DNA of 38,213 nt. Source: SXXH01 sp041165735. Its GTDB lineage: Bacteria > Planctomycetota > UBA1135 > GCA-002686595. The position numbers and the translations under genes were made by a program. This document shows positions 31,504-38,213 of the stretch, piece by piece. The stretch is taken from NCBI GenBank assembly GCA_046341775.1, contig JBKDQQ010000069.1, positions 1 to 38,213 on the forward strand, written 5' to 3'. Each line of letters begins with the position of its first letter. Within the stretch, counting starts at the first letter, position 1. The notes beneath the pieces were generated by a model. That model was not told where the DNA came from and did not search any database. It saw nothing but the letters and a program-made list of their open reading frames with translations.

Positions 31504-33762
31504 TCAGTCGATCTCGCCGGCGCGCGGACGCGGCTTGGCGGCGAGGTACTGCCTGGGCCACGGCACCTCGTGGCCAGCCTCGGCCGCCGCATGCAACGCC
31601 AAGTACGGATCGGCGAGGTGCGGGCGGGCCATCGCGACGAGATCCGCGCGCCCCGCCGCCAGCACCGTGTTGGCGTGGTCGATGCCCTGCACGGCGCCGA
31701 CGCACTGCACGAGCACGCCTGCGCCGTGCCGGATCGCGTCGGCGAAGGGCACCTGGTACATGCGGCCGAAGTCGATGCGCGAGCGCGGCGAGTTCCCCGC
31801 GCTGGAGACATCGACGCAATCGACGCCACGCAGCTTCAGTTCGCGCGCCAGCACGACGGCATCGTCGCAGGTGAAGCCGCCCTCCGCGTCGAGCCAATCA
31901 CTGGCGCTGATGCGCACGAAGAGCGGCTTGTCCGCAGGCCAGGCCGCGCGCACGGCCTCGACCACTTCCAGCGGATAGCGCATGCGGTTCGCGAGGCTGC
32001 CGCCATGCTCGTCGAGGCGCTTGTTCGAGAGCGGCGAGAGGAAGCTCGACAGCAAGTAGCCGTGCGCCGCGTGCAACTCGAGCAGGTCGAAGCCCGCCGC
32101 GAGCGCGCGTCGCGTCGCCGCGACGAAGTCGTCGCGCACGCGGTCCATGTCGGACCGCGTCATGGCCTTCGGCACGTGCCAGCCTTCCTTGAAGGCGTCG
32201 GCGGAAGGCCCGATCGTCGGCCACGCGCGCGCATCGACGAGCGGCGCGTCGCCTTCCCACGGCGTGGAGCACGAGGCCTTGCGCCCCGCGTGGCCCAGTT
32301 GGATCCCGAGCTTGGCGCCGCTCGAGGCGTGCACGAAGTCGACGATCCGCTTCCACGCGTCGCGCTGGGCGTCGTTCCACAGTCCGGTGCAGCCGGGCGT
32401 GATGCGTCCGTCGCTGGAGACCGAGGTGGCCTCGGCCAGCACGAGACCGGCGCCGCCGATGGCGCGCGAGCCGAGGTGCACGAGGTGCCAATCGCCGGGC
32501 ACGCCCTCGTGGGCGCTGTACTGGCACATGGGCGACACGACGATGCGGTTGGCGAGCTCGACTCCGCGGATGGCCAGCGGGACGAAGGCCGGCGGAGGCG
32601 TCGCGCGTCCCGCGGCGGTGGCGCGGCCTTGGGCGCGCGCGTAGCGTTCGGTCGCGCGACGCACGAGCTCGGGATCGCGCTTCCTCAAGTTCTCGTAGGT
32701 GATGCGCTTGCTGCGCGTCATCAGGTTGAAGGTGAACTCGACCGGATCCTGGTCCATGTAGCGCGCCGAATTCTCGAACCACTCGAGGCTGGTCTGCGCC
32801 GCCTTCTGGAGCTTGAGCACCTCGGTCTTGCGCGCCTCCTCGTACTTCGCGAGGGTCGCGGGCACGTCCTGGACGCCGTGGCGCACGAAGACGTCGCGCA
32901 GGGCGATCGCATCCTCCATGGCGAGCTTGGTGCCCGAGCCGATGGAGAAGTGCGCCGTGTGCGCCGCGTCGCCGATCAACACCAGGTTGCCCTTGGTCCA
33001 CGCGCCGCAGCGCACGGTCGGGAAGGTGCGCCAGATGGAGCGGTTCGCCACCAGCCTGTGCCCGCCCAACTTGCGCGCGAAGACGCGCTCGCAGAACGCG
33101 ATGGTGGCGGCTTCGTCGGCCTTGTCGAGTCCCGCGGCGCGCCACGCCTCCTCCGTGCACTCGACGATGAAGGTGCCGAGGCCCTCCTCGAACGGGTAGG
33201 CGTGCACCTGGAACACGCCGAATTCGGTGCGCTCGAACCAGAAGGTGACCGCGTCCATCGGCAGCGTCGTGCCCAGCCAAGTGAACTTGCACTTGCGCCA
33301 GTCGAGCGACGGCTGGAAGTGGTCCGCGTGGCGCGCGCGCACGGCGCTGTTGATTCCGTCGCAGGCGACGACCAGGTCGGCTTGCACGGTCGAGTCGTCG
33401 ACGACATCGCTCTCGAAGCGCAGCTCGACGCCCAACTCGCGGCAGCGCGCGTGGAACACCTGCAGCAGCCGGCGGCGCGACATACCGCAGAAGCCGTGGC
33501 CGGTCGAGCGCACCACCTCGTCGCCGAGGTGCGTCTCGATGTCGCCCCAATACCGGAACAAGCGGCGGATCTCGCGGTAGGTCGGTTCGTCGGCCGCCTC
33601 GAAGTTGCCGAGCGTCTCGTCCGAGAAGACCACGCCGAACCCGAAGGTGTCGTCGGCCTTGTTGCGTTCGTGCACGACGATCGCGGCCTCGGGGAAGGCC
33701 TTCTTCATCAGGATGGCGAAGTACAAGCCGGCCGGTCCGCCGCCTAGGCACGCGATCTTCAT
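31504..33762 (-). CDS. Bifunctional FAD monooxygenase / Old Yellow Enzyme fusion (salicylyl-CoA 5-hydroxylase or 2-aminobenzoyl-CoA monooxygenase/reductase type)
   Basis: The 752-aa product is two enzymes in one chain. Residues 1 to ~380 form a flavoprotein aromatic hydroxylase: FAD-binding GGGPAGLYFA at the N-terminus, ADLVVACDGINSAVR (DG motif) and LVLIGDAAHTAHFSIGSG (GD motif). Residues ~395-735 form an NADH:flavin oxidoreductase of the OYE family: PLAIRGVELANRIVVSPMCQYSA, GLWNDAQ, LGHAGRKAS, FDLLELHAAHGYLLSSFLSP, and SLANRMRYPLEV. This order is known from 2-aminobenzoyl-CoA monooxygenase/reductase of Azoarcus and from salicylyl-CoA 5-hydroxylase/oxidoreductase proteins. The likely role is hydroxylation, possibly with ring reduction, of an aryl-CoA. 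No CoA ligase or ring-cleavage gene is in the window. Start ATG ends at 33762. Confidence 0.93.
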   Translation of the reverse strand: MKIACLGGGPAGLYFAILMKKAFPEAAIVVHERNKADDTFGFGVVFSDETLGNFEAADEPTYREIRRLFRYWGDIETHLGDEVVRSTGHGFCGMSRRRLLQVFHARCRELGVELRFESDVVDDSTVQADLVVACDGINSAVRARHADHFQPSLDWRKCKFTWLGTTLPMDAVTFWFERTEFGVFQVHAYPFEEGLGTFIVECTEEAWRAAGLDKADEAATIAFCERVFARKLGGHRLVANRSIWRTFPTVRCGAWTKGNLVLIGDAAHTAHFSIGSGTKLAMEDAIALRDVFVRHGVQDVPATLAKYEEARKTEVLKLQKAAQTSLEWFENSARYMDQDPVEFTFNLMTRSKRITYENLRKRDPELVRRATERYARAQGRATAAGRATPPPAFVPLAIRGVELANRIVVSPMCQYSAHEGVPGDWHLVHLGSRAIGGAGLVLAEATSVSSDGRITPGCTGLWNDAQRDAWKRIVDFVHASSGAKLGIQLGHAGRKASCSTPWEGDAPLVDARAWPTIGPSADAFKEGWHVPKAMTRSDMDRVRDDFVAATRRALAAGFDLLELHAAHGYLLSSFLSPLSNKRLDEHGGSLANRMRYPLEVVEAVRAAWPADKPLFVRISASDWLDAEGGFTCDDAVVLARELKLRGVDCVDVSSAGNSPRSRIDFGRMYQVPFADAIRHGAGVLVQCVGAVQGIDHANTVLAAGRADLVAMARPHLADPYLALHAAAEAGHEVPWPRQYLAAKPRPRAGEID

Positions 33763-33823
33763 GGCGCACGAGGATACGCATCCCGCGCCCGCCTCGACGC
33801 GCTATCCTCTGCATCCAGCCGCC

Positions 33824-34627
33824 ATGGCCGAGACCGCCCACGACAGACCGCGCGATTGGATCGACGCCTTGTCGCGGCTGCGCGACGCGCGCACTCCCTG
33901 CGCCCTGGTGGTCGTCGCCGGGCTGGTGGGCTCGGGTCCGCGCGAACCGGGCGCGCGCATGGTGGTGGCCGGTGGTCGGCCCGTCCACGGCACCATCGGC
34001 GGCGGCAGGCTCGAGCAGCTCGCCTGCGAGCACGCCATGGCGCAACTCGCGCGCGGCTCCGCCGTGGAGACGATCGAAGTGCCGTTGTCGGACGCCGCGG
34101 GACAGTGTTGCGGCGGCAAGGTACGGCTGCACGTCGAGACCTACGCCTGGCGCCGCCCCAAGGTGGTCGTGTTCGGCGCGGGCCACGTGGCGCAGGCCTT
34201 GGCCGGGCTAGCGCCGTGGCTGGGCGCCGACATGCTGCTCGTCGATCCGCGCCGCGCGGAGGAACTGGTGCCGGAGCCGCCCGCCGCGCGCGCCTGGGAG
34301 TTGCTGCTCGTCGACGCGCCCGAGGCGGAGGTCGACGAGCTGCCGTCCGACGCGCTGGTGCTCGTCATGACCCACAGCCACGCCTTGGACCTGGAGATCC
34401 TCGCGCGCGCGCTGGCGCGCGACTTCGCCTACCTGGGGTTGATCGGCAGCGCGCGCAAGTGGAGCAAGTTCCGGGCGCGGCTGCTCGCGCGCGGCGCGAC
34501 CGAGGACCAACTGGCGCGGGTGCGTTGCCCGATCGGCGTGTCGAAGCACTCGAAGGAGCCCAACGCCATCGCCTTGTCGGTGGCGGCCGAGTTGAGCGAG
34601 CACCTCGCGCGCGCGGACGCGCGCTGA
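33824..34627 (+). CDS. XdhC/CoxI family protein (molybdenum hydroxylase maturation factor)
   Basis: The 267-aa protein starts at the ATG at 33824; upstream the frame is antisense of the flavoprotein gene. The N-terminal XdhC_CoxI domain shows VVVAGLVGSGPREPGARMVV, GTIGGGRLEQLA and QCCGGKVRL. The C-terminal Rossmann domain begins VVVFGAGHVAQALAGLA (about 110-126) and contains VLVMTHSHALDLEIL and YLGLIGSARKWSKFR. XdhC-type proteins bind molybdenum cofactor, protect or sulfurate it, and insert it into xanthine dehydrogenase-like enzymes. No molybdenum hydroxylase gene is visible in the window, so its client must lie elsewhere. It is divergent from the hydroxylase/OYE gene (61 bases) and convergent with yceH (12 bases). 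Confidence 0.93.
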   Translation: MAETAHDRPRDWIDALSRLRDARTPCALVVVAGLVGSGPREPGARMVVAGGRPVHGTIGGGRLEQLACEHAMAQLARGSAVETIEVPLSDAAGQCCGGKVRLHVETYAWRRPKVVVFGAGHVAQALAGLAPWLGADMLLVDPRRAEELVPEPPAARAWELLLVDAPEAEVDELPSDALVLVMTHSHALDLEILARALARDFAYLGLIGSARKWSKFRARLLARGATEDQLARVRCPIGVSKHSKEPNAIALSVAAELSEHLARADAR

Positions 34628-34639
34628 GCCGTCGGCGCT

Positions 34640-35326
34640 TCAGCCTTCGAGTTGCTCGCCCAGCTTCGCTGCCAGCGCCGCGAGCTGCGACTCGAGCTTG
34701 GCGACGCGCGCCTCGAGCGCGCCGATGCGCGCCAGGGGATCGGCGGCTCCGACGGCCGGCGCCACCGTCGCGGCGGGCACCACGGTGGGCGAGGCGTGCA
34801 AAGTGGCTTCGCGCGACGGCAAGGGATGCGCGGTCGGCGCGAGGCGTTGCGACCAGAACTCCGCGCGCGAGCCGGGAGGCGGGTCGTGTCGCTGCGCGAG
34901 CCCCTTGGACTCCAGCGCGCGCAACACGCCCATCAGCGCCTCCTGCGTGGCGATCTCCTTCATGCGCGAGGCGCGCGCGCGCATCTCGCCCGGCTGCTGC
35001 GGTCCGCGCAACAGCAGCTCCGCCAGCACCGCGACCTCCTGGTCCGACAAGGACAGCCGCTCGCGCACGTTGTGGCGGTACTTCTCCACGCGGCTGCCTG
35101 CGGTGGCGACCAGTCCCGCGTAGCCCTTGATGATCAGCTTGGACAGCGCCTGGTGCACTTCGCCGTCGAGCAGCTCGGTGACCGGATCGCGGTTGCTCTT
35201 CTGGTTGCAGCCCACGGTCGTCGAGTTGAGCGACAGCGGGTACGAATCCGGCGTCGTCAACTGCTTCTCGACGAGCACGCCCAGCACGCGGGCTTCGATG
35301 GGATCGATCTGGTCTTCGGGCTTCAT
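34640..35326 (-). CDS. YceH family protein (DUF480)
   Basis: The 228-aa protein starts at the ATG ending at 35326; the longer open frame upstream overlaps the pterin dehydratase gene and is not used. It has the two winged-helix layout of DUF480: PIEARVLGVLVEKQLTTPDSYPLSLNS and NSTTVGCNQKSNRDPV, then VAVLAELLLRGPQQPGEMRARASRM. Function is unknown; the fold suggests DNA or protein binding. The C-terminus adds a Pro/Ala/Val linker and a short coiled coil (IGALEARVAKLESQLAALAAKL) as in other members. Its start overlaps the stop of the pterin dehydratase gene (ATGA), so translation is coupled. Confidence 0.94.
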   Translation of the reverse strand: MKPEDQIDPIEARVLGVLVEKQLTTPDSYPLSLNSTTVGCNQKSNRDPVTELLDGEVHQALSKLIIKGYAGLVATAGSRVEKYRHNVRERLSLSDQEVAVLAELLLRGPQQPGEMRARASRMKEIATQEALMGVLRALESKGLAQRHDPPPGSRAEFWSQRLAPTAHPLPSREATLHASPTVVPAATVAPAVGAADPLARIGALEARVAKLESQLAALAAKLGEQLEG

Positions 35327-35634
35327 GGAATGGCTTGCGCGCCGGATTCGAGGGCGCGGCGTTCGATGCGACGCGCTAGTTCCGCGTCGAGGCGCGTCAA
35401 GCATCGCGCACTGTGGGTGGTCAAGGCAATCGAGACCTTGTTCCAGCTGTTCGACCAGTCCGGGTGGTGGTCGAGCTCCTCCGCGTCGAGTGCCACGAGG
35501 CGCATGAAGGCGAAGGCGGCCGCGAAGTCGTCGAAGCGCAGGTCGCGCAGCAAGGCAGGCCCTTCGCGCCGCCAACCCGGCAAGTGCGCGAGCAAGGCCT
35601 GCAGTTCGTCCTCCGGCAACGGTGCGCGATCCAT
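35323..35634 (-). CDS. 4a-hydroxytetrahydrobiopterin dehydratase (pterin-4a-carbinolamine dehydratase)
   Basis: The 103-aa length and the motif AEELDHHPDWSNSWNKVSI (about 51-69) followed by LTTHSA match the PCD/DCoH family. HH and the following PDW include the catalytic His residues. The enzyme dehydrates 4a-carbinolamine pterin, recycling the pterin cofactor of aromatic amino acid hydroxylases; in bacteria without such hydroxylases it may act in other pterin chemistry. The N-terminal WRREGPALLRDLRFDDFAAAFAFM forms the first helix and strands. No phenylalanine hydroxylase gene is present in the window. It is the first gene of a coupled pair with yceH. The start ATG ends at 35634. Confidence 0.95.
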   Translation of the reverse strand: MDRAPLPEDELQALLAHLPGWRREGPALLRDLRFDDFAAAFAFMRLVALDAEELDHHPDWSNSWNKVSIALTTHSARCLTRLDAELARRIERRALESGAQAIP

Positions 35635-35685
35635 GCGGGGGACTTTAGCGGGCGTGCTCGACGCGCGGAAGGCGCCGCACCGTCC

Positions 35686-37914
35686 TCAGCGCAGCGTCCA
35701 GGGCTCGCGTCGCGCGTACGAGGCCGCGCGCGCCTCCAACTCGGGCAAGGCTTGCGCGTAGCCCAGTTCCTTGGCGCGCGCGATGGCCCGCGCCTGCGCG
35801 AGCATGGCCTCGTCCCACGCGCCGCGTCGCGCCAGCGCCGCCGCGCGCGCGTCGAGCCAGCGCGGATCGTCGCCCAGCTCGCCCTCGTGGTCCGCCAGCA
35901 CGCGCAGCGCCTCGTCGGCGTCGTGCGTCGCGGGTGCGGGCGCCACGACGAGCCACCAGGCCAACGCCAAGGCCTCCTCGGCGCCCGGTCGCGCGCGCCA
36001 CGCCTCGCGCAGGTGGACGATGGCGGCCGTCGCGTCGCCGAGCGCCAAGGCCGCTTCGGCGAGGCCCGCGTGCGCCGACGACATGCGCGCGTCCAAGGCC
36101 GCCGCGCGTTCGAACGAAGCCCGCGCCGCGTCGAACTCGCCCAATGCGAGTCGCGCACGACCGAGGTTCGCGTGCGTCGCCGCGTCCGCGGGAGCCAGCG
36201 CGAGGGCGCGCTCGTACAAGGGCACGGCCGAGCGCGGATCGCCGCGCTGCACATGCGTGTTGGCGAGTCCCGAGATGGCCTCGGCGTCGACCGTGTCTTC
36301 GCGCAACACCGCTTCGAACTCGCGCGCGGCCTCCTCGAGCCGACCGGCCTGCGCCAGGGCCACTGCCAAGCTCCGCCGCGCCGCGAGGTCGCGCGGGGCG
36401 CGCGCCGCGGCGGCTTGCGCGGCCTGCAAGGCGTCGTCGACGCGCCCCATGCGGCGCAGCATCTCGGCCTTGGCGGCGCCGGCCGCGCGCGAACCTTGCC
36501 GTTCCGCGCGCTCGAACTCGACCAGCGCCTCGTCGTGCCGTCCGAGCTGCGCCAACGCGACGCCGCTGTTGTGCAGGTACTGCGCGCGGAACGCCTCGGG
36601 CGCATCGGCGCCCGAGGCTCGCAAGGATGTGGAGGCCAGCACCGAGGCGACGAAGCTGGCGCCCACGGCGGCGCGCAGGAGGCGCGGCGTGGCGCCATCG
36701 ACGAGTCGCAGCACGCACCACGCGCCGGCGACGGCGGCGAAGGGCGCCATGGGCAGGCGATAGCGCGGCGAGTACCAGAACACGAGCACGACGAGCACGC
36801 TGGCGGCGAACATGAGCAGCCCGGGCGCCAGCTCGCGCGGTCGTCGGAGGGCGGCGAGCGCGGCCACGAGGATCGCCGGCACGGTCCACCACGCGAGCGG
36901 CACGGGCGCCAACCACAACCACGCGTGGCGGCCATCCTCGCGTTCGAGCTCGGGCGTGTACACGTCGCCGTAGACCGTTCCACCGACGAGCCACCACAGC
37001 TTGCGCGCCTCGAGCGCGATCGTCCGCGCGGGGTCCTCGGCCAGGTATGCGAGCGCCATGCGCCGGTACTCGCGATCCGTCGCGCTCCAGCTGCCGTCGG
37101 TGCGCTCGCGCACGGCTTCGCGCGCCATCGCGGTCTGGCGCGCGCGATCCGTCGAGACGCCTTCGGCCGCCTGGTAGATGCCCGTCGCGCCGGGTTGGTT
37201 GCCGTGGTGGAGTCCGAGGCCCGACTGCGCGCTCAGCGGGATGAACTCGCCGGAGGCGAGCGCGTTGTGGATGGTCGCCGGAGCGACGCAGGCGAGCGCC
37301 ACCGCCATGGACGCGAGCGCATCGCCGCCGCGGCGCGCGCGCCACCAGTGCCACGCCGGCAGCAGCAGCAACAGCGGCGCGAGGACGGGATTGGCCAGCA
37401 CAGCCACGCCCAGGGCGAGTCCCGCCGTCGACGAGCTGGCGCGCGTGCGACGTTCCGCGGCGACCATCCACGCGTCCCAGGCCCACGCCGTGGCGGCGAG
37501 TTGGAGCGTCGAGTTCAGGACCCGCGTCGTCATGTAGGCGGGGTCGCGCAGCAGCAGGTAGATCACCACCGCCGCGCATGCTCCGGCTTCGCCGAGGTGC
37601 CTGCGCGCCACGCGCGCGACGAGCCACGCGGTGGCGAGGTGCAGCGCCACTTGCACGAGTTGCAAGGCGAGCAAGCCTCCGCCAAGGGCGCGCACCAAGC
37701 CCACGAGGTACGGATAGAGCGGCGCCGACATGAACGGCGTGTCGTCGACCAGACGCCCTGCGGCGATGCGTCCGCCCCAGTCCCAATAGACCTTGGCGTC
37801 GTTGATGGGCGAGAGGGCCAGCGGATCGCCGGCGCCACCAAGCACGATGGCCATTTGCGCGAGGGCGCCCAGCGCAAGCACGATCGTCAGCCAGCGGCGC
37901 GGCAAAGTCGGCAC
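35686..37914 (-). CDS. Membrane glycosyltransferase (GT39/ArnT-like) fused to TPR repeats
   Basis: The product is about 742 aa from a GTG ending at 37914, immediately before PTLPRRWLTIVLALGAL; another GTG at 37950 would add 12 residues. The N-terminal half is polytopic, with about ten membrane segments. Its first outer loop has INDAKVYWDWGGRIAAG and APLYPYLVG, the usual DxxxY-type signature of dolichyl- or undecaprenyl-phosphate sugar transferases. The C-terminal ~290 residues hold about six tetratricopeptide repeats (LHNSGVALAQLGRHDEALVEFERA, THANLGRARLALGEFDAARASFERA). The combination resembles O-mannosylating TMTC-type proteins. It would glycosylate an exported protein or lipid. Transcription toward pterin dehydratase-yceH is co-directional with a 51-base gap. 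Confidence 0.87.
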   Translation of the reverse strand: MPTLPRRWLTIVLALGALAQMAIVLGGAGDPLALSPINDAKVYWDWGGRIAAGRLVDDTPFMSAPLYPYLVGLVRALGGGLLALQLVQVALHLATAWLVARVARRHLGEAGACAAVVIYLLLRDPAYMTTRVLNSTLQLAATAWAWDAWMVAAERRTRASSSTAGLALGVAVLANPVLAPLLLLLPAWHWWRARRGGDALASMAVALACVAPATIHNALASGEFIPLSAQSGLGLHHGNQPGATGIYQAAEGVSTDRARQTAMAREAVRERTDGSWSATDREYRRMALAYLAEDPARTIALEARKLWWLVGGTVYGDVYTPELEREDGRHAWLWLAPVPLAWWTVPAILVAALAALRRPRELAPGLLMFAASVLVVLVFWYSPRYRLPMAPFAAVAGAWCVLRLVDGATPRLLRAAVGASFVASVLASTSLRASGADAPEAFRAQYLHNSGVALAQLGRHDEALVEFERAERQGSRAAGAAKAEMLRRMGRVDDALQAAQAAAARAPRDLAARRSLAVALAQAGRLEEAAREFEAVLREDTVDAEAISGLANTHVQRGDPRSAVPLYERALALAPADAATHANLGRARLALGEFDAARASFERAAALDARMSSAHAGLAEAALALGDATAAIVHLREAWRARPGAEEALALAWWLVVAPAPATHDADEALRVLADHEGELGDDPRWLDARAAALARRGAWDEAMLAQARAIARAKELGYAQALPELEARAASYARREPWTLR

Positions 37915-37950
37915 GCGCCCAGCGTAGCAGTCCGCCTCGCCGCGGCCCAC

Positions 37951-38049
37951 GCGTCGCCGAGGCCTCTTGCCGCGCGGGAAGTGCGTGATCCGCCACGATG
38001 GCGCGCCGCGGTCGGTCGCATCCGATGGATCGCGGCAAGTGGATGGCCC
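37951..38049. other. Leader region ahead of the repeat array
   Basis: No gene is supported between the glycosyltransferase start and the 17-bp array. The promoter of the glycosyltransferase gene should be here or within the array; I see no convincing match. Confidence 0.35.
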
Positions 38050-38213
38050 GAGACGGATCCAGCGCCGAGACGGATCCAGCGCCGAGACGGATCCAGTGCC
38101 GAGACGGATCCAGTGCCGAGACGGATCCAGTGCCGAGACGGATCCAGTGCCGAGACGGATCCAGTGCCGAGACGGATCCAGTGCCGAGACGGATCCAGTG
38201 CCGAGACGGATCC
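38050..38213. repeat. 17-bp tandem array, nine full units plus 11 bases, reaching the window end
   Basis: The unit is GAGACGGATCCAGYGCC. Units 1 and 2 (38050-38083) have C at the variable position; units 3-9 (38084-38202) have T; a tenth is cut off at the edge. Otherwise copies are identical. A period of 17 is not a multiple of three, so it is not coding. Each unit contains the palindrome GGATCC. The array may continue beyond the window. Confidence 0.95.

Noticed and set aside
38050..38213. Possible CRISPR array or coding repeat
   Set aside because: There are no spacers, and the 17-bp period would shift frame each unit, so it is neither CRISPR nor coding.

Overview
The window is very GC-rich (third codon positions are almost always G or C) and its gene set points to a planctomycete. 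Signs of this are an ECF sigma factor placed just ahead of a zinc-ribbon Ser/Thr kinase with membrane segments, very large secreted proteins built from FG-GAP, LamG, PKD and Cys-rich DCNGNG..DSCDIA repeats, and a C-terminal Cys module (YCFGLG..CPCGN) of the kind seen in giant secreted planctomycete proteins. The assignment is inference from protein style; no rRNA gene is present to confirm it.

Layout. 1-6669 (minus): a secreted LamG/PQQ-type sugar dehydrogenase/PKD protein, an ECF-like sigma factor, and a Ser/Thr kinase that runs off the left edge, all co-directional. 6777-11213: a DEAD-box RNA helicase (minus) divergent from an M19 dipeptidase (plus), which converges on a sodium:solute symporter (minus). 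11214-18915 (plus): an unrecognised 203-aa protein, a 1798-aa secreted protein with 14 FG-GAP repeats and a long Cys/Asp repeat array, and a small secreted protein. 18956-22056 (minus): a translationally coupled pair, a VWA-like secreted protein followed by a HEAT-repeat secreted protein. 22436-24395: a DUF669-like protein ending in two AT-hooks, followed by 856 bases without a gene that hold two minisatellite-like arrays. 24396-30447 (plus): cytidine deaminase, NAD-dependent DNA ligase, an amidohydrolase lipoprotein, a second ECF sigma factor, tRNA-Val(CAC) with a good promoter, and a hotdog thioesterase. 30466-33762 (minus): a fused FAD monooxygenase/Old Yellow Enzyme protein and a PA0069-type radical SAM protein. 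33824-37950: XdhC (plus), then YceH/DUF480, pterin dehydratase and a membrane glycosyltransferase-TPR fusion (minus). The last 164 bases are an almost perfect 17-bp tandem array that reaches the end of the window.

How the genes relate. Housekeeping functions (ligase, Cdd, helicase, tRNA) are interspersed with cell-surface and signalling functions, and no single pathway spans the window. The most coherent local units are sigma factor-kinase, VWA-HEAT (ATGA overlap), pterin dehydratase-YceH (ATGA overlap) and hydroxylase/OYE-radical SAM (18-base gap). The least explained items are the DUF669/AT-hook protein with its flanking repeats, the VWA-HEAT pair, and the direct-repeat arrays with a period near 17 bp. 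Hairpins without U-tracts follow several genes.
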